Positions 6,789 through 9,603 of a stretch of 9,603 nucleotides of DNA are shown in pieces. The position numbers were made by a program, and so were the translations under genes. Numbering within the stretch: the stretch's first letter is position 1; each line of letters opens with the position of its first letter. Source of the stretch: Desulfovibrionaceae bacterium (GTDB taxonomy: Bacteria > Desulfobacterota > Desulfovibrionia > Desulfovibrionales > Desulfovibrionaceae); NCBI GenBank assembly GCA_900770205.1, contig CAAGJV010000076.1, forward strand, positions 1-9,603, read 5' to 3'. Below the pieces are notes generated by a model. The model searched no databases. It was given only the letters and a program-made list of their open reading frames with translations, and was not told the DNA's origin.

Positions 6789-9603
6789 TCAAGGAACGCG
6801 CTGAAAGGCTTTTAATTTTGCATACAGCGTTGATCTGCTCATTTTTAATATTTTAAGGGCATCAGAAACTTTTTCTCCCGTAAGCTGCATGATCATTTCT
6901 ATATACCGTTGTTCAAGGCTGGCAAGACTAGGATAGTCAACAAAAAGAGAAGGTGGAAGAGGTTCTGGAACTTTTTGCTCGGAATTTTTTTCCTCAGAAT
7001 AAGAATTCAACACGTTTTTTTCTTCTAGTCCGCTGTCATCAAAAGAAATTTCCTTTCCTCCGCTGAGAAGGATAGAACGCTCCATCGTGTTGCGAAGTTC
7101 CCGCACATTTCCTGGCCATGTGTGTTTTAAAAGACTCTTGAGACTGCTTTCAGAAAGCTTGTTGACGCTTTTTCTGTTGTATCTGGCGGAGAAGTATCGA
7201 AGATAGTAGTAAGCAAGCGAAATGATATCTTCCGGGCGTTCTCTCAGCGGGGGAATGCTGATTGGGATACCGTTGATGCGGTAGAAAAGATCCATGCGAA
7301 AGGTTCCATTGAGAACAGCTTTTTTTATGGAGCGGTTGGATGCGGTAATAAGCCTGAAATTGGCTTTAAAAGGCTGGGTTCCTCCTATTCTGTAATATTG
7401 CCTGCTTTCCAGCACGCGAAGCAGCATTCCCTGTATGCGAAGAGAAGATTCGGTGATTTCATCGAGAAAAAGGGTTCCGTTTTCTGCCTGGGAGATAAGG
7501 CCGCCTTTTGTTGTCTGTGCCCCTGTGTAGGAACCTTTTTCGTGCCCGAAGAGTTCGTTTGCCGCCAGTTCTTCGGAAAGGCCGGCCATATTAAGAGAAA
7601 CCATTCTGCCGTTGCGGCCGCTTTTTTCATGAATTCTCTTTGCGATAAGTTCCTTTCCTGTTCCGGATTCTCCTGAGATAAAAATGGATATTCCAGTATC
7701 AGCAACCATATCAATATCTTTGAGCAAGGCTTTCATGGAGGGCGAAACGCAGATGAACTCGGATTCGGCGATGATGGCATGCTGTTCTTCTTTTTTGTTC
7801 AGCTTGATATTCTTTTCAAGAACATTGGAAAGGCATTGGCCAAGCTCTGCAAGCGTTTCTTCGGTAAGGAGATATCGGATGTCGGGGTCGTTGAAGCACT
7901 GATGGTAAAGGATATACATGCCATCGCCGTTGGTCGGCAGCGGTATGATGACGGAAAGAGAGTTTTCTCCAGTTTTTTGTTCCAGACTTACGGAAGAATG
8001 GAGAATCTGGACAGTGCCGTCCTGAACAATCCTTGTAAGTTCCCTTACGGAAGTTACCATTCCTTCGGACAGGCCGACTCCTTCCGGCCCTAGAGATGCA
8101 ATCATGATGGGCGTATCCCACGGAGAGCTGGTGTGAAAGAGAAGACCGTAGGAGGCATCGAGAACACGGCATGAGGACATGAGTATGCTGATTGCGGAAA
8201 TCCGGTTGTCTTTGTCTCTAGGAACAGCGCTGAGGGTATCTTCATAACGGTGGAGCAGATCTTCCCTGGTAAGGTGAAATTCCGTATTTTCCCGCAGATG
8301 AAGAGGAACAAGTGCCTCAAGTTCGCTGTTCCAATGATGGAGGAGACTGCTGTGATGGGGCCATGCAAGAACGGCATGAATACCGGCTTTATGTTTTCTG
8401 CCTGTTTTCAGGTAAAAGTTGGCAAGGCGGATGTGGGTTTTGCTGGATTCTTGTGTGGATACTTTTTCAAGAATTTCACTGCTTTTTGTTAGGCATTCCT
8501 CGGCTTCGGCATACTGCCCTTGAGAAAGGTGCATATCGCCGAGTATCCTGTACCCTATGCCGTTCAGAATTTTGTTTGGTCCAAGAATGCAGCGTTCTAC
8601 CTCAAACTCAAGCTTGTAGCAGGGTATATCGGGAAATCCACTTATGCGGAAAGCGTAGAGCAGTTCCAGAACAACACAGCTGAGATAGAGGGGGCGTTCA
8701 TATTCTTGTTCTTCCGCCAGAGCTGTAGCCGTGCCGAAGATATGGTAGGCCTTGGCTGTATTTCCGCTGAGGAAATGATAATAGGCCAACTGCCGTGAAT
8801 TGGTGATGAAGCTTACGATATCATGCCGAGGGGAGATGCCTGTTTGGGCCGTATCAAGATGTTCAAGGGCGCTGTCGAGCTTGCCAAGGCGAAGAAGGCA
8901 TCCGGCAAGTTGGCCACGCAGGGAGCGGGCAAGCTGGCTATCCTGCCTTGGGGAAACCTGCCTGAGACGGGAGAGAAGATTCTGCTCAACGAATTGGAAC
9001 ATACCCAGGTTGAAGGCAGAGAAAAACCAGTGGCGAAGGCAGAAAAGTTCCATGGCTGTATATTGCTGCCTGTGAAGTTCTCCAATGGCGGTTTTAAAGC
9101 ATTCTAGTGCCTGGCGATATTGTCCTTCCATGAAAAACCATATTCCGAAATAAGGCATGGCTTCCGTTATTTCTTCGGCATTGCCATGTTTTTTTATGGA
9201 TGCAATGCCGTGGGTCATGATGCTGTGGCATTTGCTGCTCCCATGATTGGCATGATTGCAGATATTCGTGGCGCCTATCAGGAGTTCAAAAAATGCTTCC
9301 GTATTTTTTTCTCCCATGATTTTTGCGATACCTTTGGCTTTAAAAAACAGCCTTGCCGGAGATTTGATGGCACAACCGCATCCGACAAGCAAAGGAAATA
9401 TTTTTTTGCACATGTCGAGGTATTCAAGGACATCGGAGCGTTGTTCAAGGCTTATTTTATGGCCGAGAAAAGCGCGAACGAGGAGAATAACGATAGCATT
9501 GACAGGTTCCGGCCCCGCCGTGGACTGTATTTTGGCGGCAAGATTAATAAGAACGTTCAGCGCTTCAAGTTCCTTTCCGCATGCAGCAAGAGAGAGAGCA
9601 TGA
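6789..9603 (-). CDS. Sigma-54-dependent transcriptional activator with TPR-like and GAF-like sensory region (5' partial)
   Basis: Bacterial enhancer-binding protein that would open sigma-54 promoters by ATP hydrolysis. The first ATG in the window is at 9413, but the frame has no stop from there to the right edge and the extra 63 codons also encode Leu/Ala-rich helices of the same style, so the start lies beyond 9603. The visible part is 937 residues. Domains, in residues from the Met at 9413: TPR-like helical repeats to about 390; a GAF-like region about 395-540; AAA+ domain about 550-790 with Walker A GESGTGKE (7650-7673), L1 loop GSYTGA (7518-7535) in place of GAFTGA, Walker B GTLFLDEI (7455-7478), a DLFYRI arginine-finger region near 7270-7300, and WPGNVREL (W at 7116-7118); Fis-type HTH about 830-870 (DALKILKMSRSTLYAKLKAF). 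There is no receiver domain in view, so it probably senses a ligand or a partner protein. It converges on the GH3 gene with only 22 bp between stops. Confidence 0.93.
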   Translation of the reverse strand, partial: HALSLAACGKELEALNVLINLAAKIQSTAGPEPVNAIVILLVRAFLGHKISLEQRSDVLEYLDMCKKIFPLLVGCGCAIKSPARLFFKAKGIAKIMGEKNTEAFFELLIGATNICNHANHGSSKCHSIMTHGIASIKKHGNAEEITEAMPYFGIWFFMEGQYRQALECFKTAIGELHRQQYTAMELFCLRHWFFSAFNLGMFQFVEQNLLSRLRQVSPRQDSQLARSLRGQLAGCLLRLGKLDSALEHLDTAQTGISPRHDIVSFITNSRQLAYYHFLSGNTAKAYHIFGTATALAEEQEYERPLYLSCVVLELLYAFRISGFPDIPCYKLEFEVERCILGPNKILNGIGYRILGDMHLSQGQYAEAEECLTKSSEILEKVSTQESSKTHIRLANFYLKTGRKHKAGIHAVLAWPHHSSLLHHWNSELEALVPLHLRENTEFHLTREDLLHRYEDTLSAVPRDKDNRISAISILMSSCRVLDASYGLLFHTSSPWDTPIMIASLGPEGVGLSEGMVTSVRELTRIVQDGTVQILHSSVSLEQKTGENSLSVIIPLPTNGDGMYILYHQCFNDPDIRYLLTEETLAELGQCLSNVLEKNIKLNKKEEQHAIIAESEFICVSPSMKALLKDIDMVADTGISIFISGESGTGKELIAKRIHEKSGRNGRMVSLNMAGLSEELAANELFGHEKGSYTGAQTTKGGLISQAENGTLFLDEITESSLRIQGMLLRVLESRQYYRIGGTQPFKANFRLITASNRSIKKAVLNGTFRMDLFYRINGIPISIPPLRERPEDIISLAYYYLRYFSARYNRKSVNKLSESSLKSLLKHTWPGNVRELRNTMERSILLSGGKEISFDDSGLEEKNVLNSYSEEKNSEQKVPEPLPPSLFVDYPSLASLEQRYIEMIMQLTGEKVSDALKILKMSRSTLYAKLKAFQRVP

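Noticed and set aside
6755..6812. Long-range pairing AGCCTTCA with TGAAAGGCT followed by a T-rich stretch, as a possible terminator after the GH3 gene
   Set aside because: The loop would be about forty bases with a bulged stem, too weak and open to call a terminator.
8250..9107. Several plus-strand open frames opposite the sigma-54 activator, including 8312-8683, 8520-8798 and 8823-9107
   Set aside because: They overlap one another in different frames and lie opposite a continuous, well-supported coding sequence. None has a convincing start context or known motif.
1..9603. tRNA, rRNA, CRISPR arrays, insertion sequences, attachment sites
   Set aside because: No cloverleaf, regularly spaced long repeats, transposase motifs or terminal inverted repeats were seen on either strand. 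The gaps between genes are too short to hide most of these.

Overview
This is a stretch of bacterial chromosome with dense genes, short intergenic gaps and moderately high GC. The best guess at the host is a Desulfovibrionaceae-like sulfate or sulfite reducer (Desulfovibrio, Bilophila or Mailhella type). That guess rests mainly on the very long single-chain FAD plus Fe-S oxidoreductase at the left edge, and on a large sigma-54 enhancer-binding protein with a sensory region and no receiver domain. It is an inference from gene style. No rRNA, tRNA, CRISPR array, insertion sequence or phage gene is visible.

Layout. (1) Positions 2-3310, plus strand: the C-terminal 1,102 residues of a FAD-linked 2-hydroxyacid (D-lactate/glycolate-type) dehydrogenase fused to two [4Fe-4S] motifs and two CCG cysteine-rich domains. 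Its N-terminus lies outside the window. (2) Positions 3351-3836, plus strand: a small protein that looks like a very divergent FliW, with no flagellar neighbours. (3) Positions 3766-4236 and 4249-4695, minus strand: a probable two-gene membrane operon, yccF followed by a YdjM/DUF457-type membrane protein. Its end overlaps the end of gene 2 by 71 bp, tail to tail. (4) Positions 4696-4941: a divergent intergenic region holding a 10-bp direct repeat with exactly 21-bp spacing, an AT-rich inverted repeat, and an intrinsic terminator that points at the next gene. (5) Positions 4942-5649 and 5642-6766, plus strand: a TetR-family repressor (CecR-like) overlapping by 8 bp a GH3 beta-N-acetylhexosaminidase (NagZ-like) with a predicted signal peptide. 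(6) Positions 6789-9603, minus strand: a sigma-54-dependent activator with a TPR-like helical region, a GAF-like domain, an AAA+ domain and a Fis-type HTH. It is open to the right edge, so its true start is outside the window.

How they work together. The TetR/GH3 pair is the clearest functional unit: a ligand-responsive repressor translationally coupled to an exported peptidoglycan amino-sugar hydrolase, so wall turnover may respond to an inducer. The yccF/DUF457 pair and the TetR gene diverge from one control region, so the TetR protein may regulate both sides. The oxidoreductase feeds electrons from an organic acid into the respiratory chain and has no obvious link to the rest. The targets of the sigma-54 activator are not visible here.

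No convincing wholly new system is present. The items most worth checking are the misplaced terminator in the TetR leader, the 21-bp-spaced repeats, and the orphan FliW-like gene.
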